64,000 nt of DNA from Parafrigoribacterium_A soli. Lineage in GTDB: Bacteria > Actinomycetota > Actinomycetes > Actinomycetales > Microbacteriaceae. The notes under the pieces were generated by a model. It ran no database searches and was not told the origin of the DNA. It worked only from the letters and a program-made list of their open reading frames with translations. This document shows, piece after piece, positions 32,254 to 40,486 of the stretch. Every line of letters starts with the position of its first letter. Within the stretch, counting starts at the first letter, position 1. The position numbers and the translations under genes are program-made. Location of the stretch: positions 310,001 through 374,000 of the forward strand of contig NZ_JBELNZ010000001.1 of assembly GCF_040227235.1 (NCBI RefSeq), in the 5' to 3' direction.

Positions 32254-33741
32254 TTACGCCAGTCCGGCGGTGTCCGCCTGCCCATTCAGCGGCACCCTGA
32301 TCGTGAACGTCGACCCCTGGCCCAGTTCGCTGGACAGCGTGACCGTTCCACCGTGTGCCTCTGCGATCGCCAGCACGATGGTGAGCCCGAGTCCCGAGCC
32401 GGCCGTGCCGCGGTTCGACTCCAGGCGACCGAACCGTTCGAAGATGCGCGCGTGAGAGTGTGCCGGGATGCCGGGCCCGCTGTCGCGCACCCAGAGGTAA
32501 AGCCACTCGACACCGCCATCCAGGCCGATGTCACTCCCGATCGAAATGGGCGTGTTCTTCGTCGCATACTTCGCGGCGTTGTCTGCCAGTTGCAACCACG
32601 CCTGGGTGAGACGCTGCGCATCCACCATCGCGGTTCCACTGGATCCGACAAAGACCGGCCACGTCCTGAGCGGGTCGAGGGCGCGCACCTTGATGGCCAC
32701 CGCGGCGGTGAAATCGTTCACATCCATCGGCGCGAGCTCGACGAAGTCGGGGCGACGGGCCTCGGCGAGGAGCGACAGCTCCGAGACGAGCGAGCTCATC
32801 CGGCCGAGTTCATCCAGCGCGACAGCGCGAACCGCGTCGACATCCGCCTGGTCTGAGGAGTCGAGCAATTCGAGGTTTCCCCGCACGATCGTGATCGGTG
32901 TCTTCAGCTCGTGTCTCACGTCGTCGATGAGCCGCCGCTGGCTCGCGAACGAGTCTTCGAGCCGGTCGAACATCCCGTTGATCGTGACGGCGAGTTCGGA
33001 GATGTCGTCGTTGCCGGTGACCGGGATGCGCGCGGAGAGGTCCGCGGCCGAGTGCGCTGCCGCGGCATCCCGCAGCAGCCGGATCGGTCGCAACAGTCGC
33101 CCGGCAACGAACCACGCGACGAGGCCGATGAGCACCAGCGCGAAAAGCGCGACCACCAAGAAGCCCTGGAACGACTGCGCGACGTCCGCGAGGACGGCAT
33201 CCAGGTTCACGGCGGCCACGTAGAGACCGAGCCGCTTGTCACCGCTCACATTCACGGGCACGATCACGTAGCGAACGGTGCCGATCGAGCTCTTCGCCGT
33301 GCCGCGCACGACGCTCGAGGAACTCGCCTCGACGACAACTCGCTTCAGCAGCTCTGGATCATCCTGAATCTGAAACGCCCGCTTGGTCGACGGAGCGTAG
33401 GCCGGCGCGAAATTGACGAGCCCGATCACGGCCTGGTTCTCCGGTGGCACGAGGCGTTGCATCGCCGCGCGCAGCACCGCATCCACCGAAGTGTGAGAAG
33501 TATCCGCGCCCACCTGCTGAGCAACCGCTTTCAGCGCAACGACAGAGCGGGACAGTTGTGCGTCGACAGCGGTGAGTGCACGCTGCCGTTGCACGAGATA
33601 CGAGGCCGCACCGGTGACGGCGAGACCGACCGCGGAGACGAGTAGGATCGCGACGAGGATGCGGAATCTGACCGAGACAGATCGACGCTCTGACCGGGCG
33701 GGACGCCCGGCTGGAAGTGCCTCGTGCGATCCGGTCATCAT
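32254..33741 (-). CDS. Sensor histidine kinase (HAMP, HisKA, HATPase_c)
   Basis: 495 residues: TM1 at about 26-48, an extracytoplasmic sensor domain (~145 residues), TM2 at about 195-217, HAMP to about 270, the phospho-acceptor His in DVRHELKTPIT, and an ATPase domain with N box ADNAAKYA, G1 DSGPGIP and G2 GSGLGLTIV. Complete and of normal length. It stands directly before the response regulator. The sensed signal cannot be read from sequence. Confidence 0.9.
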   Translation of the reverse strand: MMTGSHEALPAGRPARSERRSVSVRFRILVAILLVSAVGLAVTGAASYLVQRQRALTAVDAQLSRSVVALKAVAQQVGADTSHTSVDAVLRAAMQRLVPPENQAVIGLVNFAPAYAPSTKRAFQIQDDPELLKRVVVEASSSSVVRGTAKSSIGTVRYVIVPVNVSGDKRLGLYVAAVNLDAVLADVAQSFQGFLVVALFALVLIGLVAWFVAGRLLRPIRLLRDAAAAHSAADLSARIPVTGNDDISELAVTINGMFDRLEDSFASQRRLIDDVRHELKTPITIVRGNLELLDSSDQADVDAVRAVALDELGRMSSLVSELSLLAEARRPDFVELAPMDVNDFTAAVAIKVRALDPLRTWPVFVGSSGTAMVDAQRLTQAWLQLADNAAKYATKNTPISIGSDIGLDGGVEWLYLWVRDSGPGIPAHSHARIFERFGRLESNRGTAGSGLGLTIVLAIAEAHGGTVTLSSELGQGSTFTIRVPLNGQADTAGLA

Positions 33742-33878
33742 TGATTATTACCCGAAAACAACGGATTACGGGCACCCAAGCGTGCCCCCAAAACGGGTTC
33801 GCCTACCGCGAAGCGGCGGGCCGGGGGCGCCATCGCGGCCTCCAGATGCCCGCGGGAACGCCGCGAGAGTGCAAGCGC
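33742..33878. other. Promoter region of the two-component operon
   Basis: 137 bp without a gene. An AT-rich patch (TAATAATC on the minus strand near 33745-33755) lies just before the kinase start and is the likely -10 region. I see nothing else. Confidence 0.35.
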
Positions 33879-34598
33879 TTACGCGGTGAGACCGATCGCG
33901 TCCATGCGGCGGGTGTGGGCGGCGATCACCTCGGTGACGACTGGCTCGAGCTTCTCCTCGTCCTTCGCACTGGCCGGGGGCATAGCGAGTGCCGACCGCG
34001 CGACGAGCAGCGTGTCTCCGACGAGACGGCGACCCCACATCGCGAGCCTCGAAGCGAGGCGCGGGTCGGCGTTGATCGCCGACTGAAGCTCGTGCGCGAG
34101 GATGTCGCCCCCCGCATCCGAGGTCAGCACACGTTCGATGCGCTCGGCCGCCGCTCGCGGAAGACCGGACGCGAGGCTGAGGAAGAAGTCGTCGAGGATG
34201 CCCGCGGTGAGGTAACAGGCCGTGACGAGTTCGTACCAGTCGTCTCCGCGCGTGATGCGGCGATAGTGGTCGATGCGCTCCGTATACGGCGCCATTGCCT
34301 CCCCGGCGTTCGTGCCCTGTCGTTCGAGCTCGGCAACGAGGCCGTGATGCTTGGTCAGGGACGTCGCCGCGACCCGGCTGACCGCGAGCTTGGCGCTGGC
34401 CGTGGGCGCCGACGTGATCGCGTGCGTCAGCGCCTCGAAGATCGAGAGCTGGATGTATGCGGCCTGCCCGAGGAATGGGACGAGTTCGGGCGTGAGCTCG
34501 CCGAGCGCGACGCGGTTGACGTTCACCGGAGCGTCGGAACGCGAGCGCAATCGCGGCACTTCGACACGCTTTCTGCGCCGTCCGAACCAGGTAACCAC
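33879..34598 (-). CDS. Ferritin-like fold protein (Rv3210c type)
   Basis: 239 residues, mostly helical; LGQAAYIQLSIFEALTHAI, AATSLTKHHGLVAELERQG, APYTERIDHYRRITRGDDWYELVTACYLTAGILDDFF and LTSDAGGDILAHELQSAI match the actinobacterial ferritin-like family related to MiaE. A diiron site could be formed by the Glu and His residues in these helices. The GTG 34598 is 6 nt after TAGGCT, leaderless. It is divergent from the DEAD-box helicase, as in mycobacteria. The substrate is unknown. Confidence 0.78.
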   Translation of the reverse strand: MVTWFGRRRKRVEVPRLRSRSDAPVNVNRVALGELTPELVPFLGQAAYIQLSIFEALTHAITSAPTASAKLAVSRVAATSLTKHHGLVAELERQGTNAGEAMAPYTERIDHYRRITRGDDWYELVTACYLTAGILDDFFLSLASGLPRAAAERIERVLTSDAGGDILAHELQSAINADPRLASRLAMWGRRLVGDTLLVARSALAMPPASAKDEEKLEPVVTEVIAAHTRRMDAIGLTA

Positions 34599-34675
34599 GT
34601 GCTTAGCCTAGCCGTGGGGCTCCCGCTGGCACGCCGCATCCACCCGGGAAACCGGGCTCCACAGCCGAAGACCGC

Positions 34676-34769
34676 TAAACTGGCGCAATCGCCTCCCACT
34701 CTGACGGGGGCCCTACGCCCCAGGACAAAGCGGGCGTATCCGCTTGACGCAAACAAGGGCATTGAACTT
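34676..34769 (+). promoter_or_regulatory. Structured leader of the DEAD-box helicase gene
   Basis: A TAAACT -10 (34676-34681) predicts a leader of about 80 nt that holds two hairpins (GGGGC/GCCCC at 34707-34721 and AAGCGG/CCGCTT at 34728-34745) and AAGGG before a TTG start. Confidence 0.4.
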
Positions 34770-36311
34770 TTGACTTTTTCTGAACTCAATATCGACCAGG
34801 ACATCGTGGAGGCGCTCGCCGCGCACGGCATCCTCGAACCGTTCCCCATCCAGTCGCAGACGATCCCCATGGGGCTGGCCGGGCAGGACATCATCGGCCA
34901 GGCGAAGACCGGAACCGGTAAGACGCTCGGCTTCGGCCTGCCGCTGCTGCAACACCTGGGCACCAACCCCGAACCCGGAGTCAAGGCGCTCGTCGTGGTG
35001 CCGACCCGCGAACTGTGCGTGCAGGTGGCCGAAGACCTCGTGATGGCGTCGGCCAACCGTGGCACCCAGGTGGCCGCGATCTATGGCGGCAAGGCGTATG
35101 AAGGCCAGGTGGAGCAGCTCAAGGCAGGCGCACAGGTCGTCGTCGGAACGCCCGGCCGCCTCCTCGACCTCGCGAGCCAGCGGATGCTGTCGCTCAAGAA
35201 CGTCGAGGTGATGGTGCTCGACGAGGCAGACAAGATGCTCGACCTCGGCTTCCTCTCCGACATCGAGAAGCTGTTCGCCCAGACGCCGCCGACGCGTCAC
35301 ACCATGCTGTTCTCCGCCACGATGCCGGGGCCGATCGTGGCCCTCGCGCGCCGCTTCATGAACAAGCCCATCCACATCCGGGCCACCGATCCCAACGAGG
35401 GACTCACCCAGGCGAACATCAAGCATGTCGTCTACCGGGCGCACGCGCTCGACAAGGACGAGGTCATCTCCCGCATCCTGCAGGCCGAGGGTCGCGGCAA
35501 GACCGTGATCTTCACGCGTACCAAGCGCGCGGCGGCCAAGCTCGTCGAAGAACTCAACGACCGCGGATTCAACGCTGCCGCAGTGCACGGCGACCTCAAC
35601 CAGGAGCAGCGCGAGCGTGCCATGGCCGCGTTCAAGGCCGGCAAGAAAGACATCCTCATCGCCACGGATGTCGCGGCTCGTGGCATTGACGTCGACGACG
35701 TCACGCACGTGATCAACCACACCATTCCCGAGGACCACGACGCCTACCTGCACCGCGTCGGCCGCACCGGGCGCGCGGGCAAGACCGGCATCGCGGTGAC
35801 CTTCGTCGACTGGGACGACATGCACAAGTGGTCGCACATCAACAAGGCGCTGGACATGGGTCAACCCGAGCCGCAGGAGACCTATTCCTCGTCGCCGCAC
35901 CTCTACACCGACCTCGACATCCCCGCGGATGCGAAGGGTCGCCTGGCAACAGCGGGTCCCGCCCGCGAGCGCGAGCCCCGTTCCGCGAACGCCTCGGCGT
36001 CCGGACGCGGTGGTTCCGGTCGTGGCCCTGATCGCGGTGGTTCCGGTCGTGGCGGTTCCGGTCGTGGCGGTTCTGGTCAGGGCGACGGTCGTTCACGCGA
36101 TGGCGCGCCGCGCCAGCGCACCCGCGGTGGCGCATCCGGTCGCTCGGATGAGGCGCACTCGAGCTCACCCCGCGCCGACTCGACCCGCTCTGAGACGCAC
36201 CAGACCGCCGAGGGCGCGGGAACGCACGACGGGACCGGTCCAACGCGCCGCCGCCGCAACCGCACGCGTCGCCCGAGCACCGGCAGCAGCACGCCGCCGC
36301 CCGCCGCGTAG
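34770..36311 (+). CDS. rhlE: DEAD-box RNA helicase (RhlE/CshA-like)
   Basis: 513 residues. Q motif FPIQSQTIP, motif I AKTGTGKT, PTRELCVQV, TPGRLLD, DEAD in VLDEADKMLDLGF, SAT in MLFSATMPG, ATDVAARGID and HRVGRTGRAG. The C-terminal ~100 residues are Arg/Gly/Ser-rich (GGSGRGGSGRG repeats), an RNA-binding tail. The TTG at 34770 was chosen because homology begins TFSELNIDQDIV and AAGGG lies 10 nt upstream; the frame is open for 1 kb upstream but antisense to another gene. Likely role: cold adaptation or ribosome assembly. Confidence 0.9.
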   Translation: MTFSELNIDQDIVEALAAHGILEPFPIQSQTIPMGLAGQDIIGQAKTGTGKTLGFGLPLLQHLGTNPEPGVKALVVVPTRELCVQVAEDLVMASANRGTQVAAIYGGKAYEGQVEQLKAGAQVVVGTPGRLLDLASQRMLSLKNVEVMVLDEADKMLDLGFLSDIEKLFAQTPPTRHTMLFSATMPGPIVALARRFMNKPIHIRATDPNEGLTQANIKHVVYRAHALDKDEVISRILQAEGRGKTVIFTRTKRAAAKLVEELNDRGFNAAAVHGDLNQEQRERAMAAFKAGKKDILIATDVAARGIDVDDVTHVINHTIPEDHDAYLHRVGRTGRAGKTGIAVTFVDWDDMHKWSHINKALDMGQPEPQETYSSSPHLYTDLDIPADAKGRLATAGPAREREPRSANASASGRGGSGRGPDRGGSGRGGSGRGGSGQGDGRSRDGAPRQRTRGGASGRSDEAHSSSPRADSTRSETHQTAEGAGTHDGTGPTRRRRNRTRRPSTGSSTPPPAA

Positions 36312-36318
36312 CAGCACT

Positions 36319-36438
36319 CGGTCGCTGAGCCTGTCGAAGCGCAGAACACACGGTCGCTGAGCTTGTCGAAGCGCACTTCCCTTCGACAAGCTCAGGGAAC
36401 GTGAAGCTCAAGCTCCCTTCGACAAGCTCAGGGGACGA
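36319..36438. repeat. Cluster of four dispersed-repeat copies
   Basis: Two forward copies of GGTCGCTGAGC(C/T)TGTCGAAGCGC (36320-36342 and 36352-36374) and two inverted copies (CCCTTCGACAAGCTCAGGG, 36379 onward and 36416 onward) can pair as long hairpins. The cluster lies between convergent rhlE and PHP genes, and the last copy touches the PHP stop. Single or paired copies recur near 43597-43618 and 52419-52467. Confidence 0.75.
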
Positions 36439-37291
36439 GAGAGCCCGTGAACGGCACGCTACCGGTGGCCTCGGCCACGATGCGGTCGAGCACCTCGGGC
36501 GCCGTCGTGTTCTCGGCGAGCCGGTTCGGCTTGCCTTCGCCGTGGTAGTCGCTTGAGCCGGTGATCACGAGTCCGTAGCGCTCGGCCAGCTCGTAGAGCC
36601 TCGCGCGACCTGAGTCCGTGTTCTCCCGATGGTCGATCTCGAGGCCGAATAGTCCGGCGTCGACGAGCTGCGAGAAGCGATCCTCCGGGATGACCCCTGA
36701 GCGATCCCTCGTGCCCGGGTGCGCGAGAACCGGCACTCCCCCGGCCGCACGCACGAGCTTCACCGCGGCGAGAGGGTCGGGAGCGTAGTGGGGCTGGTAG
36801 TACCCGGTGCGCGGATGCAGGATGCTCGCGAAGGCCGCGCTGCGGTTCGGCACATGTCCCTTCGCCACGAGCGCGTCGGCGATGTGGGGGCGACCGACGG
36901 TGGCTCCCTCCGTCGTCTGGGCCACGACATCCGCCCAGTCGATGTCGTAGTCGACCGAGAGGCGCTCAACGATGCTTTCGGCGCGCAGCAGCCTCGCCTG
37001 CCGGATTCGCGCGGTCTCCGCGATGATGCCACCGTTGCTCGGGTCGAAGAGGTACGCGAGCAGGTGCACGCTCTTCCACTCGTAGCGCGTCGACAGTTCC
37101 ATGCCGGGGATCACCGTGAGGCCGGTTCCGGATGCCGCACCGAAGGCCTCCTGCCAGCCCGCGGTCGAGTCGTGGTCGGTCAGCGCCGCGGTGTCGAGCC
37201 CGGCGGCCACGGCGGCGCGGATCAGCTGGGCGGGAGTCTCCGTGCCATCCGAGACGCTGCTGTGAGTGTGCAGATCGATCGGCCCAGGCAT
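36428..37291 (-). CDS. PHP-domain phosphoesterase (TrpH/RNase AM-like)
   Basis: 287 residues with the PHP metal motifs IDLHTHSSVSDG, LTDHDSTAGW, IPGMELST, VLAHPGT and ITGSSDYHGEGK; all expected His and Asp ligands are present. Relatives hydrolyse 3',5'-nucleoside bisphosphates or trim RNA 5' ends. TAGCAT is 6 nt before the ATG (leaderless), and the divergent gene starts 60 bp away. Confidence 0.87.
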   Translation of the reverse strand: MPGPIDLHTHSSVSDGTETPAQLIRAAVAAGLDTAALTDHDSTAGWQEAFGAASGTGLTVIPGMELSTRYEWKSVHLLAYLFDPSNGGIIAETARIRQARLLRAESIVERLSVDYDIDWADVVAQTTEGATVGRPHIADALVAKGHVPNRSAAFASILHPRTGYYQPHYAPDPLAAVKLVRAAGGVPVLAHPGTRDRSGVIPEDRFSQLVDAGLFGLEIDHRENTDSGRARLYELAERYGLVITGSSDYHGEGKPNRLAENTTAPEVLDRIVAEATGSVPFTGSLVP

Positions 37292-37351
37292 GGTGCCATG
37301 CTAAGCCTCCTTCCAGCCCCGGTCGTGACCGAGCGGTTAGGGTGAGGGGCC
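37292..37351. promoter_or_regulatory. Divergent leaderless promoters, PHP gene and EEP gene
   Basis: TAGCAT on the minus strand lies 6 nt before the PHP ATG; TAGGGT (37338-37343) on the plus strand lies 8 nt before the EEP-family ATG. Confidence 0.5.
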
Positions 37352-38359
37352 ATGCTCCGTCGAATCCTCGCCTCCGCCGCGCTGCTTGCGCTTGCCGCGG
37401 CCCTTCTCGTGGTGGCGTGGCCGGAGCTCTTTCGGCTGCAGCGCACAGCGATCATCGCCCAACTCGTCTCGTTCCGCGGTGCGATAGCGATGGCGGCGCT
37501 CGTCATCGTGGTGCTGCTCCTGCTGCTCGTGCTGGTGAACGGCTCCTTCCGACGGTTCGGCTCGGCGCTCGCCCTGCTCGTGCTCGCGTTCGGCCTCGTG
37601 AACGTCGCGGTGCTCGCGACGCGCGGCGTCGGCAATCCCGCCTTCACGACCAAGTCGAGTTCCGACATCACCGTGCTGTCATGGAACACCCTCGGCGACG
37701 CTCCCGGCGCGAAGGCCATCGCGAGCCTCGCGCTCGATGCGGGCGCGGATGTGGTGGTGCTGCCCGAAACGACGCGAGCGACCGCGGATGCCGTGGCCGG
37801 TCTCATGCAGGCGGGCGGGCATCCGATGACCCTGCATTCCATCGCGTTCGACCAGGTCTCGAAGGCGAGATCCACCTCGATGCTCATCAGCGCGAGGCTC
37901 GGCGACTATCGGGTGGACGGCAGCGCCGGTTCCACCTCGACCCTGCCCACGATCGTCGCGCAGCCAGCCGACGGTTCGGGGCCCACGATCGTCGCGGTAC
38001 ACGCGGTCTCGCCCGTGCCGGGCGAACTGCCCCACTGGAGGTCGGACCTCGAGTGGCTGTCGAAGCACTGCACGGGCAACACGATCATGGCCGGCGACTT
38101 CAACGCCACACTCGATCACATGGTCGGGCTCGCGACACCGGGCAAGAGCTTCGGAAACTGCACGGATGCGGCGAGCAGCACGCGGAACGCGGGTATCGGA
38201 ACCTGGCCAACCGCGCTTCCGGCGCTCCTCGGAGCGCCGATCGACCACGTCATGGTCACCGACGGCTGGCGCGTCACGGGAATGCGCGTGATCGAAGACC
38301 AAGACAAGGCGGGCAGCGACCACCGGCCGGTCGTGGCGCAACTGCAGCACGCCGGCTGA
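37352..38359 (+). CDS. Membrane-anchored endonuclease/exonuclease/phosphatase family protein
   Basis: 335 residues: three N-terminal transmembrane helices (about 5-22, 44-64, 72-91) then an EEP domain (about 107-333) with VLSWNTLGD, VVVLPETTR, AGDFNATLDHM, IDHVMVTDG and the terminal GSDHRPVVAQL. The metal and catalytic residues (Asn, Glu, Asp/Asn, Asp, His) are present. Such membrane-bound EEP proteins face outward and may act on nucleic acids or lipids. Followed after 33 bp by aminopeptidase P. Confidence 0.83.
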   Translation: MLRRILASAALLALAAALLVVAWPELFRLQRTAIIAQLVSFRGAIAMAALVIVVLLLLLVLVNGSFRRFGSALALLVLAFGLVNVAVLATRGVGNPAFTTKSSSDITVLSWNTLGDAPGAKAIASLALDAGADVVVLPETTRATADAVAGLMQAGGHPMTLHSIAFDQVSKARSTSMLISARLGDYRVDGSAGSTSTLPTIVAQPADGSGPTIVAVHAVSPVPGELPHWRSDLEWLSKHCTGNTIMAGDFNATLDHMVGLATPGKSFGNCTDAASSTRNAGIGTWPTALPALLGAPIDHVMVTDGWRVTGMRVIEDQDKAGSDHRPVVAQLQHAG

Positions 38360-38392
38360 GACGCGGCGCAGCCTCGCGAGAGACAATGGAGC

Positions 38393-39871
38393 ATGGCCGA
38401 ATCGAAAGCTGACGCTCCGCGCGCTACCTCCAACCGCTCGACGGTGCCGGGCTCCGACACGTTCAAGAGCTACATCTCGAGCAATTGGGCCGAACGAACG
38501 GATGCCCTCCCCGCTCCCCGGGAGCAGGCCGCCTTCGCCGCGGCACGCCGCGAGCGCATCTCCGCATTACATCCGGGCAAGCGACTCATCGTGCCGGCGG
38601 GTGCCGCCAAGGTGCGCTCGAACGACACCGACTTCCCCTATCGCGCGCACTCCGCGTTCGCGCACCTCACCGGCTGGGGCTCCGACAGCGAACCCGACTC
38701 CGTGCTCGTGATGGAGCCGATGGCGAACGGACACGAGGCGACGCTGTACTTCCGCGAGCGTGCCGGCCGCGACTCAGACGAGTTCTACGCGAACCCCGAG
38801 ATCGGCGAGTTCTGGATCGGCGCGCGCCCCTCTCTCGCCCAGGTTGCCGCCGACCTCGGCCTCGCGACCGCGGGCATCGCGGACTTCGCCGGCGTGCTCG
38901 ACTCGGTCGACGCCGACACGCTCCTGGTGCGGGATGCCGACCGGGGCATCACAGACCAGGTTGACGGTCGCAGGCTGCTGGCCGCCAATCTCGACGAGCT
39001 CGAGCCGAACGATGACGACGCCGTGCTCGCCCGCGATCTCTCCGAACTCCGCTTGGTCAAGGACGCTTACGAGATCGAACAGATGCGCCTCGCGGTAGCG
39101 GCAACGAAGCAGGGATTCGACGACGTGATCGCCGACCTCCCCTCGATCACGGCACATCCGCGGGGCGAGCGGCTCGTTGAGGGAACCTTCAACCGCCGCG
39201 CCCGCGCAGACGGCAACACCGTGGGCTACGACACGATCGCGGCCTCTGGCTCGCACGCCTGCATCCTCCATTGGACCCGCAACGACGGACCGGTGAGGCC
39301 GGGCGAGCTCATCCTGCTCGACGCCGGCATCGAACTCGACAGCTACTACACGGCAGACATCACCCGCACGCTGCCGATCGGCCGCACCTTCACCGAGACG
39401 CAGCGCCTCGTCTACGAGGCCGTGCGCGAGGCCGCGGATACCGCGTTCGCGATCGTGCGGCCCGGCATCCGGTTCCGCGAGATCCACGCGGCCGCGATGG
39501 CCGTGATCGCCCGGAAGACCGCCGAGTGGGGCATGCTGCCCGTGAGCGCCGAGGAGTCGATCAAGCCCGAGAACCAGTACCACCGCAGGTACATGGTGCA
39601 CGGCACCTCACACCACCTCGGCATCGACGTGCACGACTGCGCACAGGCGCGGCGCGACCTCTACCTCGACGGTGTGCTCGAGGCGGGCATGGTCTTCACG
39701 ATCGAACCTGGGCTCTACTTCCAGCCCGACGATCTCACCGTGCCCGACGCGTTCCGCGGCATCGGCGTGCGCATCGAAGACAACATCCTGGTGACCGGCG
39801 ACGGCGCCGAGAACCTGTCCATCGGCATCCCTCGCACGGCGGATGACGTGGAGGCCTGGCTGCGCCGCTAA
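38393..39871 (+). CDS. pepP: Aminopeptidase P family metallopeptidase
   Basis: 492 residues: an N-terminal creatinase-like domain (to about 215) and a pita-bread M24B domain with metal ligands in LDAGIELDSYYTADITRT (both Asp), MVHGTSHHLGID (His), FTIEPGLYF (Glu) and GVRIEDNILV (Glu). It removes N-terminal residues ahead of proline. GGAG lies 5 nt before the ATG. Confidence 0.9.
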   Translation: MAESKADAPRATSNRSTVPGSDTFKSYISSNWAERTDALPAPREQAAFAAARRERISALHPGKRLIVPAGAAKVRSNDTDFPYRAHSAFAHLTGWGSDSEPDSVLVMEPMANGHEATLYFRERAGRDSDEFYANPEIGEFWIGARPSLAQVAADLGLATAGIADFAGVLDSVDADTLLVRDADRGITDQVDGRRLLAANLDELEPNDDDAVLARDLSELRLVKDAYEIEQMRLAVAATKQGFDDVIADLPSITAHPRGERLVEGTFNRRARADGNTVGYDTIAASGSHACILHWTRNDGPVRPGELILLDAGIELDSYYTADITRTLPIGRTFTETQRLVYEAVREAADTAFAIVRPGIRFREIHAAAMAVIARKTAEWGMLPVSAEESIKPENQYHRRYMVHGTSHHLGIDVHDCAQARRDLYLDGVLEAGMVFTIEPGLYFQPDDLTVPDAFRGIGVRIEDNILVTGDGAENLSIGIPRTADDVEAWLRR

Positions 39872-39874
39872 CGG

Positions 39875-40372
39875 TTAGGAGCTCGGAACCGGGCGGTCGA
39901 GCAGCTCCTGAGCCCGGATGAGCAGGTTCGGCTCGACGATGATCTCGTAGCGACTCGCGAGCACCTGGTGGGTCGAGGTGAAGTCGCGGCGGCTGCGGCC
40001 GAGCGCGTAGCTGACGATGCCGAACAGCATGCCGAAGCCGGCCCCGATGAGCGCCGCGGCGCCCACGTAGACGAGTGCGTTGGCGATGGGCGAGAAGATG
40101 AACAGCACGAGTCCGATGAAGAGACCGAACCAGGCGCCGCTGGCCGCTCCCGCTCCCGCGGCACGGCCGTAGCTGAGCTTGCCGGTGACGCGTTCGACGG
40201 TCTTCAGGTCGCTGCCGACGATCGAGAGCTGCTTCACCGGGAACTCGGCCTTGGCGAGGCGATCGACGACCGCCTGGGCCTCGAGATACGTGTCGTAGCT
40301 ACCCAGCACATCCCCCTTCGGCAGGGTCGGGAACACGGGTCCACGACGAAGGAAGGGGTTTTGACCTGTCAT
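39875..40372 (-). CDS. General stress protein 17M-like membrane protein
   Basis: 165 residues: a cytoplasmic N-terminal domain with the 17M/YflT pattern (LGSYDTYLEAQAVVDRLAKAEFPVKQLSIVGSDL), then two glycine-rich transmembrane helices (about 80-100 and 103-125) and a soluble tail. The ATG 40372 was chosen because GATAAT lies 7 nt upstream; an ATG at 40381 would overlap that box. Divergent from the MgtE-N/CBS gene. Confidence 0.78.
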   Translation of the reverse strand: MTGQNPFLRRGPVFPTLPKGDVLGSYDTYLEAQAVVDRLAKAEFPVKQLSIVGSDLKTVERVTGKLSYGRAAGAGAASGAWFGLFIGLVLFIFSPIANALVYVGAAALIGAGFGMLFGIVSYALGRSRRDFTSTHQVLASRYEIIVEPNLLIRAQELLDRPVPSS

Positions 40373-40486
40373 GCGACTCATTATCCCCGGTGAAGCTCTG
40401 AAACGCCCCGGCAGGGCTGGGAAGGCGGCACGCTGGACCCGCTCGATCCGGCCGAGATTCAGGGCTGAAGGTCTAAGTTAGAGACT

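Noticed and set aside
33717..34769. N-terminal extension of the DEAD-box helicase by 351 residues
   Set aside because: The upstream frame is antisense to the ferritin-like gene and has no helicase-like sequence; homology begins at the TTG at 34770.
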